Shown: positions 44,520-52,989, counted from the stretch's first letter. The stretch: DNA of 61,738 bases from Candidatus Lokiarchaeota archaeon (GCA_014730275.1 WJIL01000148.1:1-61738); one strand, 5' to 3'. Notes: generated by a model from the sequence alone, not told the origin. Translations and numbers: made by a program.

Positions 44520-45521
44520 TTGAGTGATCGCAGCATCATAGGACAGCCCATAAAGAAGCATGTGAAAAGATACAATTTATGGAGGAAAATTGATTCCATT
44601 CTTGGTTTGCTGGGGGACGATGCTAAGAACGTGGTATCTTGGGCATATAGAGAAGCAAAACGGCAGCTTGAAGAAGAAGGAAAGAACGAGAAGAAAATTG
44701 GTTCAAATGCGTACAATCTCCTCGCCAAAGAAGCAGCCATTCGACTTGTACAACAAAACCACGAATATGGAAAAATGACAACGAAAAGCGAGGTGCGCAA
44801 AAAAACAGGCTATAACGCGATGATGCCCAAGCTTTTCAGAGATGCAGGCGTCAGACATCCTCAAGAAGCTAGAAATCTCAGACACAATCTATTTCATCAT
44901 GCCTTTTCGCTACTGATTGAGAAGATTCTACCCGATACCACCAAGAGCATCCCCTCAACAGGAGGCAAACTATCTCCTGATTTGCTTGTTAGAGGGGGCA
45001 ATCCGGAATGGTCTATGTCTGTAGAATACAAGGGATACAGATCGATAACGCTAGTTAGTGAATCAGAATTGTTGAAAGCTATGAGATATCAGGCAGAATA
45101 TGGTTCCTCGTGGCTTGTAACGACCAGTACAAAAAGTGTGAGGGATTTGTATGGGTCTGAGATTACATCGAAAGAACTGATTGAAAGGGGACTTCCTCGG
45201 CTTAGAAGAATCAGCAGAAAACGGACATACACACAGGAACAGAGAGAGAAGCGAGGTATAGCTCTCAAGGGAATCAGGCATCTGAAGAAACAGAGAGGAA
45301 TCAACCTAAAGACGAAACTGGTATCAGCTGAGAAACTAATAGAATCTTGCCAGAAGGGAGAACCAATCAAAGGTGTGGCAATAACAACAGGCCTAGAGAT
45401 GAAGGAGATGTTGCAGAAAGAAGGGCTTGAAGAAGCCGCTAACGATGTTCTTCGAGTGATGAAACTACCCGCCCAGTTATTGCACAGTGATAAAGTCACT
45501 TCCTTGCGATTAATTGGGTAG
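44520..45521 (+). CDS. PD-(D/E)XK nuclease-like protein next to topoisomerase VI
   Basis: 333 residues, TTG start with AGGTTGAG upstream. The N-terminal ~120 residues are helical and basic (SNAYNLLAKEAAIRL, TKSEVRKKTGYNAMMPKLFRDAGV). The nuclease signature follows: SPDLLV (P153-D154), then VEYKGYR (E169-Y-K171), spaced 14 residues, the classic PD-X-EXK active site. A helix, LKAMRYQAEYGSSWLVTT, then completes the fold. The C-terminal third is basic (RRISRKRTYTQEQREKR). The protein family is not one I can name. As the fourth gene in the top6B-top6A-coiled-coil run it may process ends made by, or act in place of, the altered Top6A. Confidence 0.72.
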   Translation: MSDRSIIGQPIKKHVKRYNLWRKIDSILGLLGDDAKNVVSWAYREAKRQLEEEGKNEKKIGSNAYNLLAKEAAIRLVQQNHEYGKMTTKSEVRKKTGYNAMMPKLFRDAGVRHPQEARNLRHNLFHHAFSLLIEKILPDTTKSIPSTGGKLSPDLLVRGGNPEWSMSVEYKGYRSITLVSESELLKAMRYQAEYGSSWLVTTSTKSVRDLYGSEITSKELIERGLPRLRRISRKRTYTQEQREKRGIALKGIRHLKKQRGINLKTKLVSAEKLIESCQKGEPIKGVAITTGLEMKEMLQKEGLEEAANDVLRVMKLPAQLLHSDKVTSLRLIG

Positions 45522-45619
45522 AAAAGGCAATCTAAGAGGTAGGCTGAAGTTTTATTTGCCCCCAAATCATCAAGAAGGTAGTATCTGCATCACATATCAC
45601 ACATTCGGAGGAAAAAGAT

Positions 45620-46009
45620 TTGCAGCATCAGAGGAAAGAGGTCCTTGAACCCCTCAAGGAATTGCTTGTAGAGCTATCCAATAAATCTCCCATACTCGGA
45701 GCTGCTCTCTTCTCGGTGGAGGGATTGCCCTTAGTCAGTCACATCCATTCAGGTGTCGAAGAAGTATCCATTGCTGCAATCGTTGGAGGCATACAGTCAG
45801 CAGGAGAAATGGCTGTAACAGAATTGAAACAGGGGGAACTAAAATCAATCATTGTAGAAGGAACACTCGGAACAACACTAGTGATTTCTATTCCTGGTGA
45901 TTATCTGCTCACAGTAACTGCCCCAGACAATGCCAAATTAGGCCTCATATTCAATGATGCAAAGAAAGCGGGTCGCAAAGCCGCACGAATACTCAAGGGC
46001 ATATTATAA
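45620..46009 (+). CDS. Roadblock/LC7-domain protein
   Basis: 129 residues, TTG start with GGAGG eight bases upstream. Fold markers: EPLKELLVELSNKSPILGAALFSVEGLPLV, then a helix SIAAIVGGIQSAGEMAVTEL, IIVEGTLGTTLVISIPGDYLLTVTA, and the final helix with KAARIL. This is the usual Asgard/bacterial MglB-like roadblock core that modulates small GTPases. The NifB-like gene begins five bases after its stop, so they form an operon. It is distinct from the roadblock protein at 27598. Confidence 0.85.
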   Translation: MQHQRKEVLEPLKELLVELSNKSPILGAALFSVEGLPLVSHIHSGVEEVSIAAIVGGIQSAGEMAVTELKQGELKSIIVEGTLGTTLVISIPGDYLLTVTAPDNAKLGLIFNDAKKAGRKAARILKGIL

Positions 46010-46014
46010 GATGG

Positions 46015-46845
46015 TTGAATGCTTTGCAAGAGTACCCATTTGAGCATCATCCCTGTTGGTCGAATGAAAGAAGGCAACTCTGGGAAAGAATCCACCTTCC
46101 TGTTGCCCGCAGATGCAATCTCAAGTGCGGATTTTGTGATCACAAATTTGGAGCCAATTGTCATCAATCTAAGCCTGGTCTATCCACAAAATTATTCTCT
46201 GTAGATGAAGCACTAACTTCACTGGCTAAGGAAATACAACACAGGGAGAATCTGCAAATAGCTGCCATTTCTGGACCAGGGGAGCCACTGGCAAATCCAG
46301 AGACACTCGAGCTGTTCTCACGGGCACGGAAAAAATACGAGCAGCTGGAATTTTGTCTTAGCACAAATGGAACGCTCCTGGAAGAGAAACTTTTCAGTCT
46401 TGTCGAATTCGGAGTTCGCACGATTACCGTTTCAATGAGTGCCTACAATCCCTCCACAGCTGAGAGAATCTATGAATGGGCCAGATTTGACGGTAACAGG
46501 GTTACAGGGCTTTCAATGGCCGAGGAGATTGTGAATCGACAAATCCGCGGTATATTCGAAGCAGTCTCTGCTGGAATTCATGTCAAGGTAAATACAATCC
46601 TCATACCCAGTATCAACAAAGATGAGATGCAAGGCCTTTCCAAGGTATTGGCAGATATTGGAGTGGATATGCAGAACATAATCCCGTTGGTTCCGTTGGA
46701 CAATATGTCTGATCTTCGTCCACCTAGTGAAAGCGAATTACAGGCTGCGAGAGAAGCTGGATCAAAATATCTCCCTCAGTTTCTCCATTGCAAGCAATGC
46801 AGGAGCGACGTGGTAGGCATACCAGGGAACGATACTATTCTATAG
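46015..46845 (+). CDS. NifB-like radical SAM protein
   Basis: 276 residues, TTG start (46015; TTG 46024 also possible). HPC (12-14), RIHLPVARRCNLKCGFC (CX3CX2C, C34, C38, C41) with a further Cys at 49 and SKPG, GPGEPLAN, CLSTNG, RTITVSMSAYNPSTAERIYEW, KVNTILIPSINK and the final HCKQCRSDVVG together follow NifB, which builds the carbide-containing precursor of the nitrogenase cofactor. No NifX-like tail and no nifHDK genes are seen, so nitrogen fixation is not implied. It is coupled to a roadblock gene; its stop overlaps the end of the convergent longin-like gene by 11 bases. Confidence 0.7.
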   Translation: MNALQEYPFEHHPCWSNERRQLWERIHLPVARRCNLKCGFCDHKFGANCHQSKPGLSTKLFSVDEALTSLAKEIQHRENLQIAAISGPGEPLANPETLELFSRARKKYEQLEFCLSTNGTLLEEKLFSLVEFGVRTITVSMSAYNPSTAERIYEWARFDGNRVTGLSMAEEIVNRQIRGIFEAVSAGIHVKVNTILIPSINKDEMQGLSKVLADIGVDMQNIIPLVPLDNMSDLRPPSESELQAAREAGSKYLPQFLHCKQCRSDVVGIPGNDTIL

Positions 46846-47686
46846 AGCCTTCAACAAGTTGCAGACATCCTGCATCCACGATTTTCTTGATGACAAACCA
46901 TAGAGCACTTTCATCATAGTCAACGCTTTCATCCGCCTGAAGCTTTGAAATTACCTCATCAATAGTTTTTTTTCCATCCGTAGAAGCCATGATTTTTTCT
47001 GCAATCCCATACATTCCAGATATTTTTCGTAGTGCTATTTCTGGACAATCGGATTTTTCTAGTACATCACTACCTTCCAGACGTCGGTGAAATTCCAAGC
47101 AATCATATTTTGCAAGTGCAGAAATAAGGGCAATGACTTCTTCTTCAGAAAGTGCAATTTGATCCATGATTTCTGCCACAGTTCTTTTCCCGTTTATGTA
47201 ATTTTCAAGCTGTTCCAGTTTTCTGTCCACCAAGCCAACCCTGAACGGAATGCCTTCCTTAGTAGACTTCATAACGGGAATACGCATTAAATTCGGACGA
47301 TAAAAGGGAAACTCCTTCAGTATTTCAAGGGAAAATTCTCTGAATCGGCGTATGTCTCCTTCGAAATGCTCCAGTTTCTCGGCATGTTTCTCCTCAAGGT
47401 TTTCTAGGATGCGTCTGAGTTTCTTTCGGTAGGGTTCTTCATTTTCCACGGGATCAATTACCATAAGAACAAGAACATACTCACCTACTTCAATCAAGAT
47501 ATCGTAATTTGCCTTCCGAATAGTTCGAATTGGTGTTTTGGCGAAAATAATCACAGCTGTAACGAAACCAGCTATCAAATCAGAGTCAACAGCCATTTCT
47601 CCATAAGGAATATTGACGATAGATTCCCCTCCTTCGAGACGTATGACTGAGATGTATCGGACGTTAGAAACATCAGCTTTTTCCAT
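46835..47686 (-). CDS. Longin/roadblock-like N-terminus with two winged-helix-like units
   Basis: 283 residues from ATG 47686 (GAGGAG ten bases upstream); TTG 47740 and ATGs 47710 and 47704 are upstream alternatives. The first ~120 residues have longin-like topology (YISVIRLEGGESIVNIPYG, ...DLIAGFVTAVIIFAK, YDILIEVGEYVLVLMVID, then a long helix), seen in many Asgard small-GTPase-associated proteins. Two related ~60-residue units of helix-turn-helix type follow (YINGKRTVAEIMDQIALSEEE and TDGKKTIDEVISKLQ). It converges with the NifB-like gene. Function unknown; a sensor-adaptor is plausible. Confidence 0.55.
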   Translation of the reverse strand: MEKADVSNVRYISVIRLEGGESIVNIPYGEMAVDSDLIAGFVTAVIIFAKTPIRTIRKANYDILIEVGEYVLVLMVIDPVENEEPYRKKLRRILENLEEKHAEKLEHFEGDIRRFREFSLEILKEFPFYRPNLMRIPVMKSTKEGIPFRVGLVDRKLEQLENYINGKRTVAEIMDQIALSEEEVIALISALAKYDCLEFHRRLEGSDVLEKSDCPEIALRKISGMYGIAEKIMASTDGKKTIDEVISKLQADESVDYDESALWFVIKKIVDAGCLQLVEGSIE

Positions 47687-47809
47687 ACCTAATCTGCTCC
47701 TCATATCCATGACCCCGGGGGCGGATGGTGTCCAATTCAACGGATAAGGTTATCGCTTAGGAATACGACTCTTCTTTCTTTGATTGTTGAAGCCAGCTCC
47801 AAGACGTCT

Positions 47810-48853
47810 CTAGAACAATCTTCGCCTGCTGCCTTTGCCCATCCATTTTATGCCTTGCATGTTTAAATCAGTACCGCAGGTTGGACAAGTACCGTCTTCT
47901 GACAGGTTATTCTCTTTCAGATATACTGACCATCTTCCAACTGCTTTCTCGCCACACTCCGGACAATATGTATTTTCATGGTCATCACCAGCCAGATTTC
48001 CAGAGTAGACAAAAATCAATCCTGCATCCTCTGCGATCTTGATATGACGTCGTAGCATATCGGGAGGAGTACGTGGAATGTCGGTCATTTTGTAGGTTGG
48101 TCCGAAAGCGGTTATGTGAACCGGGGTTCGCTCGCCGAGATTCTCCACTATCCATTCCGCCATATGTTGCGTATCTTCTTCTTTGTCCCCCACTTCAGGA
48201 ATGATGAGATCCGTAACTTCGATATGCACACCGTGCTTCTTGAAGTCCGAAAGGGAATCATAGATGGGTTTGACTCGAGGAACACTCATGTATTCATCAT
48301 AAAATTCCTTGTTGCCGCTGCCTTTGAAATCAACAGTCACAGCGTCTAGATACGGAGCGATGTAGTCTATGGCTTCACGGGTCATGTAACCATTTGTTAC
48401 GAAAGTATTGTACATATCATTGTCCTTTGCAATCTTAGCGGTATCGTGTGCAATCTCCATGAAAATGGTAGGCTCTGTGTAGGTGTAGCTTATTCCACTG
48501 CAATCTTGTTTCTTAGCGAATTCTACTATCTCTTCGGGTTTCATTTCTGTACCTACCGGCTCTTGTCTCTGCGAAGAATGATAATTGAGACAGAATTGAC
48601 ACCTGAAATTGCACGATGAAGTACTGATGGAGAACGTACTTGAGCCAGGGGCAAAATGAAAGAGCGGTTTCTTCTCTATTGGATCAGCTGCACGCCCGTC
48701 TATGAGACCATATACTTTTGTGTAGAGTTTTCCGTCTCGCACAGCTCTAACTCTACAGAAGCCAGTCTCACCTTCTTTGATGACGCATCTCCTAGCACAC
48801 AGATCGCAGCGTACGCCATCGTCGAGCTTTGTATACAGCACCGCTTCCTTCAT
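47810..48853 (-). CDS. amrS: AmmeMemoRadiSam system radical SAM enzyme
   Basis: 347 residues from ATG 48853; the family starts there (KEAVLYTKLDDGVRCDLCARRC), so the ORF's earlier residues are not likely. Cys at 16, 19, 23 and 33 may bind a first cluster; the radical SAM cluster is CNFRCQFC (81-88). The core continues with TYTEPTIF and VTVDFKG. The C-terminus ends in two CxxC knuckles (CPECG, CPTCG), a zinc-ribbon tail. This is the radical SAM component of the Ammecr1-Memo-radical SAM system, whose Memo member amrB is at 14656 here. Substrate unknown. Confidence 0.88.
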   Translation of the reverse strand: MKEAVLYTKLDDGVRCDLCARRCVIKEGETGFCRVRAVRDGKLYTKVYGLIDGRAADPIEKKPLFHFAPGSSTFSISTSSCNFRCQFCLNYHSSQRQEPVGTEMKPEEIVEFAKKQDCSGISYTYTEPTIFMEIAHDTAKIAKDNDMYNTFVTNGYMTREAIDYIAPYLDAVTVDFKGSGNKEFYDEYMSVPRVKPIYDSLSDFKKHGVHIEVTDLIIPEVGDKEEDTQHMAEWIVENLGERTPVHITAFGPTYKMTDIPRTPPDMLRRHIKIAEDAGLIFVYSGNLAGDDHENTYCPECGEKAVGRWSVYLKENNLSEDGTCPTCGTDLNMQGIKWMGKGSRRRLF

Positions 48854-48995
48854 TGCAGCTAAGACGTAGACATCGGTTCTTATGCCTGTTATGGTGCCGC
48901 ATCCTGTTTTGGAATCTAGCCATAACCCTAGCATTTCGCTGAACGCCAGACAGAATTAAAAGGAGATTTGCCATACCTTTGGATGGGTAACGCAT

Positions 48996-49433
48996 ATGGG
49001 TAAGTCCTTTGACAGAATTGGCGGCCTGCTAGAAAAAATAGCCAAGTCAAGACGCCCCGTTCTAGATGAATGTGCCGAAACGAAGTATATGGCAGTCCAG
49101 AATCCTGAGGGTGCTCAGCACACCTATATGCAACTTCTAAGAACGAATTTGCTATCCTCAGATGTTCTTGATTCAGCCAAGTCCACATGTCCGGATGAAA
49201 TTGAGAAACTAGACAAGCTAGCAAAAGGAAATCGAATAAAACAGGGCCTAGTCTCAACGCTTCAATCTCTCAGATCACGATATCTTGATACTGTTCTCCG
49301 TCCCGCTGTAAAACAATATATCAATGGGAATAAGGAGTCTGAGAGAGATGTAGAGCGTCTCTATGATAGCGCTCTCTTGCTAGATGAGCTACTAGAAATC
49401 GGCCATTTTATTGAACGGGTCGCCGGAGTGTAA
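48996..49433 (+). CDS. Small helical hypothetical protein
   Basis: 145 residues, almost wholly alpha-helical (FDRIGGLLEKIAKSRRPVLDE, VLDSAKSTCPDEIEKLDKLAKG, LVSTLQSLRSRYLDTVLRPAVKQYI, LYDSALLLDELLEIGHFIERV). No known motif. It is divergent from amrS (60-base-pair gap with an AT-rich TATA-like AATTAAAAGG) and convergent with the coiled-coil gene after it. Confidence 0.55.
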   Translation: MGKSFDRIGGLLEKIAKSRRPVLDECAETKYMAVQNPEGAQHTYMQLLRTNLLSSDVLDSAKSTCPDEIEKLDKLAKGNRIKQGLVSTLQSLRSRYLDTVLRPAVKQYINGNKESERDVERLYDSALLLDELLEIGHFIERVAGV

Positions 49434-49443
49434 CGTAACTGAA

Positions 49444-50898
49444 TCAGTTATTCTTAACGGGTTCCTGCATTTTTTCTCCAAGCACTAGTTTCTGATCATC
49501 CACTATTTTTGCTATTTCCATATCCTCGAACTCCTCAGCCCATTGCCTAACAACCGCGGGTGCAACACCCAAAGAACGAGCTATTTCTCTTAGTGACATC
49601 TCGCCATGTTCCTCGACCATCAGAAAGGCTTTGGTCTTCTCTGTACGATTCATCAGGCCAAGATAGCCCTCCAGTCTCTGAGTCGTGACAGCTAGCTGGT
49701 CCTTGGTAACTTCATGGTCTTTCGATAATCGCTCAAGATTCGCTGATACCCGTTCCAGTTCGCTTCTTGTTCTTTCAAGCTCCCGCGCTTTGTCGCCAGA
49801 TTCGAAAGAGCGAAGCCGAGCACGGAGATCATCAACCGTTTCAGTCTTCTCCTTCATCTGCTCTATAGTATCATTCAACTGATTGATTTTCGTATTCAAT
49901 TCTTCAATCTCAAGTTTCCGTTCGACCAACTTGTTCTTATACTCGCTATTTTGAGCAGCAAGCTCTTCATTCTGTTGACGAGATTCCTCAAGTTTCCGTT
50001 CCACCACATCTTTGGAAGCCTCAAGTGACTTCACTGTTTGTCGCAAATCAGCCACTACCTCTGCTTCTGCACCAGGAGTAGCTTCCATCTTCGCAATGCG
50101 GTTTTCCAGTTTCTCTTTGGTTTCAGTAGCAGATTGAAGTCTTTCTTTCAGTGTTTCAATTTCTGCCTCTCTATTCTGTAGTTTCTCTCTTGCTACACCA
50201 ATTTCCCGCTCCAGACTGTCCACACGGGACTGAAGCTGTTTCATCTCATTCTTTACTTCTTTTGGCACGGTCGCCTCAGGCTTCATCGTAAGTTCTTTTG
50301 ATAAGAACTCGAGTTCAGTAGAGGCTTTTTGGACGTAATCATCAATACTCGTCTTGAGGTCACTGAATTCCTCATAGGTTGTCTTCATAGTCTTTTGTAG
50401 GCTGTCTGTTAAATCCCGAACCTTCCCCAAGATAGGAGTAGACATACCCGAGGTGAGGGTTTCCTCGACTTCGCTGAATTCCTCCTCTACAATGCTCTTC
50501 ACTTCGCTTTCAACATATTCTGCCTGAAGATTTGTTTTCGCCCTTCGTTTGCTTCTTCCGACTATTGACCCACGAAGGTTCACCAAGTCACCTTTCAATC
50601 CTACAAGAAAAGATAGCACTACGGGAATCAAATCCCGTTCAATTCGGTCTATGGAATTATCAACTCGGTTAAGGTTCCGTTCGACCTTCTTCAAATTATC
50701 TCGAAATCTATCCATGCTCTTTTCAATTTCGATTCTTCTGCGAACTTGATCTGCTGAAGCAACTCTGAAGACATCTACGGATATCCGTCCTGATTCGATT
50801 AGCTCTTGTTTCATCTCCTCATCGACACCCAAATCGTCGAGCATTTCGTCAACGACATCGTCAGAGTCCCCAATTTTTCTTCTCTGATCATCAGACAT
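49444..50898 (-). CDS. Long coiled-coil protein with C-terminal HTH
   Basis: 484 residues. The N-terminus is acidic (DDVVDEMLDDLGVDEEMKQEL). A helical region includes a hydrophobic stretch (DLIPVVLSFLVGLKGDLVNL), then coiled coil fills ~180-410 (EVVADLRQTVKSLEASKDVVERKLEESR, KTETVDDLRARLRSFESGD). Residues ~415-470 form a winged helix/HTH (MSLREIARSLGVAPAVVRQWAEEFEDMEI). The same coiled-coil-then-HTH plan is seen in the gene after top6A (43801), but no direct sequence relation was established. It may be a chromosome-organising or regulatory protein. Confidence 0.6.
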   Translation of the reverse strand: MSDDQRRKIGDSDDVVDEMLDDLGVDEEMKQELIESGRISVDVFRVASADQVRRRIEIEKSMDRFRDNLKKVERNLNRVDNSIDRIERDLIPVVLSFLVGLKGDLVNLRGSIVGRSKRRAKTNLQAEYVESEVKSIVEEEFSEVEETLTSGMSTPILGKVRDLTDSLQKTMKTTYEEFSDLKTSIDDYVQKASTELEFLSKELTMKPEATVPKEVKNEMKQLQSRVDSLEREIGVAREKLQNREAEIETLKERLQSATETKEKLENRIAKMEATPGAEAEVVADLRQTVKSLEASKDVVERKLEESRQQNEELAAQNSEYKNKLVERKLEIEELNTKINQLNDTIEQMKEKTETVDDLRARLRSFESGDKARELERTRSELERVSANLERLSKDHEVTKDQLAVTTQRLEGYLGLMNRTEKTKAFLMVEEHGEMSLREIARSLGVAPAVVRQWAEEFEDMEIAKIVDDQKLVLGEKMQEPVKNN

Positions 50899-51008
50899 TG
50901 GTGGAAGACCTCATTTCTTGAGTAGTACATGCAAGCATGGCTAGGTACTGTCCACGTGGATAACACATAAATCTATTCAGGGTTTTTGTTGTTCTATATT
51001 CAGGGGAT

Positions 51009-51842
51009 GTGGTTTTGCGATTTCTCATTGAGATGAAAGGAAGAATCCAAAACATCGGTGAGAAAGCAATTGAAGAGGGGAGGCTTACCTGGCATCTCTA
51101 CACAGACATGGAGAATCAGTTTGTTGATAGCTTTGATGTTTTTCCCCCAGCTCGTATAACGGAAGAGCTGGAAAAGAACATGATTGCCATTATGAACCTG
51201 CCCGAAATAAGTCCTGGAGAGAGCTTCAACCCGACAGTCATTCTCCGTCTCGATACTACAACTAGAGATTGGCTTATGGAGAAAAATGACGGCAATTACA
51301 ATTCTCTGAAGAGATTCCAGCAAAAATACTGTAATCCTGACAGATACTGGGAAACCGAGGATCCGCTCATTTCTAGAATAGCCGAACGCATAAGGACTGC
51401 TGCACACGAACACGAGTCACTATCTCGTCTGGCGTTCGAAATTGCAAAGCAGCGAATCAAATTACGGAGGCACCTGACGGAAAGGAAAGGTGCTGCAAGG
51501 GCTCTTCGGGAGGAGGAAGGAGATTGCGATGAGTGTGCAGATATATTTGTAGCTCTTGCCCGGTCTGTGGGAGTTCCAGCTAGACGGGTAGTCGGTCACC
51601 TCTTTAAGGGGAGCTCCGAGCCTGAACCTCATGCATGGTGTGAAGTTTTCATTCAAAATAGAGGATGGATTCCAATCGATGCCTCCCTGGGTAGTTTTGG
51701 AGTTCTCAATGAGCGATACTTCTCAAGGATACGTGAGGGGCTTGTTTCTGAGAGGCCTAGCTTTAGTGTCAAGCTTAATGGTAACGGCTCTAGCAGAGTG
51801 GCAATCTCCGAACAGATTCAGATGTCGATAGTAGATATTTGA
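51009..51842 (+). CDS. Transglutaminase-like protein
   Basis: 277 residues, GTG start at 51009 (ATG 51033 is an alternative; neither has a clear ribosome-binding site). The papain-like transglutaminase core has a complete triad: Cys173 in GDCDECADIFVALARSVGVPAR, His208 in PHAWCEVF and Asp224 in IPIDASLG. The N-terminal ~170 residues are helical and unassigned. Prokaryotic members are often peptidases or peptide-modifying enzymes; no signal peptide is evident, so it is likely intracellular. It is divergent from the coiled-coil gene. Confidence 0.8.
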   Translation: MVLRFLIEMKGRIQNIGEKAIEEGRLTWHLYTDMENQFVDSFDVFPPARITEELEKNMIAIMNLPEISPGESFNPTVILRLDTTTRDWLMEKNDGNYNSLKRFQQKYCNPDRYWETEDPLISRIAERIRTAAHEHESLSRLAFEIAKQRIKLRRHLTERKGAARALREEEGDCDECADIFVALARSVGVPARRVVGHLFKGSSEPEPHAWCEVFIQNRGWIPIDASLGSFGVLNERYFSRIREGLVSERPSFSVKLNGNGSSRVAISEQIQMSIVDI

Positions 51843-51847
51843 AGTAT

Positions 51848-52576
51848 CTACACGCCCGAAATCATATTTGCTGCTAGCAGGTTCACATAAAGCTCCGCTC
51901 CAAATTTCCAACAAGAATGTGTATCAAATATGCAACACTCAATTGCAGGGAGCTTTGCTGCATCCAAAGCTTCTCGAAGGGGAACGGCAAGGCGTTGGGC
52001 CATCATTTCGCCATAGGCTGCTACCTGAGGGATTGATTTCGTGAAACGTTGAGCGGTCTTATGCAACGGACCAGGCTTATAGTCACAGACCTGGATTACT
52101 TCATCACCAAAGCGGATTAAATCGATATGGCCAGAAAGAGAATGCTTCATTGACCATACTGGTACCTCGATTGCAATTGAATTACAATCTTGTTTCAGAA
52201 ACTCCTCGAGAATAGAATGATCCGCACGATACGAATGGTCACCAAGCTCTCTATGGTAATCACGGATTTGCCCTACAAGCTTACTCTTCAAATCGCGAAC
52301 AAGTTGGCCATTTTTCATAAGACGCTTTCTTAATCCAACCAATCGTGCCTTGGACATCTTCTCGAAACCTAGAGAGGACGCTCGAGCAAAAAACGGACTG
52401 GTAAATGGTTCAGTCGGAATGGTGCCATCACGAACGGCCTCCAGATGTGCCCATAAAGCGGCCAAATCACCCTTTGTATTGCCCAGTTTCTGATGATTGG
52501 CAACACTCCACTGGAACTGATATGGAACGCTTGCATGAGTATACTCACGTGCCACAATCCTGTGATTGCGCTCCAC
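51848..52576 (-). CDS. RecB/Cas4-like PD-(D/E)XK nuclease
   Basis: 242 residues. Active site: E137, GHID (D152), VCDYKPG (D165-Y-K167) and the RecB-family Q-x-x-x-Y motif (Q184 VAAY Y188). No Cys cluster of the Cas4 type and no helicase domain is present, and no CRISPR or helicase gene is nearby. The N-terminal ~110 residues are basic and helical. It probably trims DNA ends in repair. The end converges on the transglutaminase-like gene; the start is 75 bases from the divergent small gene at 52652. Confidence 0.75.
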   Translation of the reverse strand: MERNHRIVAREYTHASVPYQFQWSVANHQKLGNTKGDLAALWAHLEAVRDGTIPTEPFTSPFFARASSLGFEKMSKARLVGLRKRLMKNGQLVRDLKSKLVGQIRDYHRELGDHSYRADHSILEEFLKQDCNSIAIEVPVWSMKHSLSGHIDLIRFGDEVIQVCDYKPGPLHKTAQRFTKSIPQVAAYGEMMAQRLAVPLREALDAAKLPAIECCIFDTHSCWKFGAELYVNLLAANMISGV

Positions 52577-52651
52577 GGTCCAACCTCACCTCTGGCTTCA
52601 GCGCTAATCTTTTTAATGCATCGCATTCTTATGTTTCTCGGTTACAATCAG

Positions 52652-52954
52652 ATGACCTATGCGTTTGTCGTGTTCTACAGGTTCAAGCTGCTCAGTCCGG
52701 AGGAGTCCAAAAAGGCGAGGGAATTCTGGCTACAATTCACTGAAGAGGAATGGCCAGAGGATATTGAAATTGTTGGCGATTTCAGCTATGCATGGGGATC
52801 AGAATGGAATGGGTTCCTTATGCTTCAAACTGAAGAGGCCGAACGTTTCTTCCAGTTCTGGCCAAAATTCCGTGATAAGACCCGATGGTATGTCGACAAT
52901 ACTCGTACGATTATAGGCTTGAAAAGAACAGGCGAACTCATGAAGGAACAATAA
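52652..52954 (+). CDS. Small DUF3303-like protein
   Basis: 100 residues from ATG 52652; two earlier in-frame ATGs (52493, 52631) run into the neighbour's promoter or coding strand. The pattern TYAFVVFYRFKLLSPEESKKAREFW, IEIVGDFSYAWGSEWNGFLML, ERFFQFWPKFRD matches DUF3303-like ferredoxin-fold proteins of about 100 residues. No function is known. CTTTTTAATG at 52608-52617 could be its TATA region, giving a leaderless start. Confidence 0.55.
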   Translation: MTYAFVVFYRFKLLSPEESKKAREFWLQFTEEEWPEDIEIVGDFSYAWGSEWNGFLMLQTEEAERFFQFWPKFRDKTRWYVDNTRTIIGLKRTGELMKEQ

Positions 52955-52989
52955 GAGTTCTCAAAGCCGATTGAGTTTGAAGGCACAAT

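Noticed and set aside
46015-46845. Evidence of nitrogen fixation from the NifB-like gene
   Set aside because: No nitrogenase structural genes, no NifX-like tail and no other nif genes are present in the window.
52493-52651. Upstream extension of the DUF3303-like gene
   Set aside because: The added residues would run antisense to the divergent nuclease gene and promoter and are not conserved-looking.
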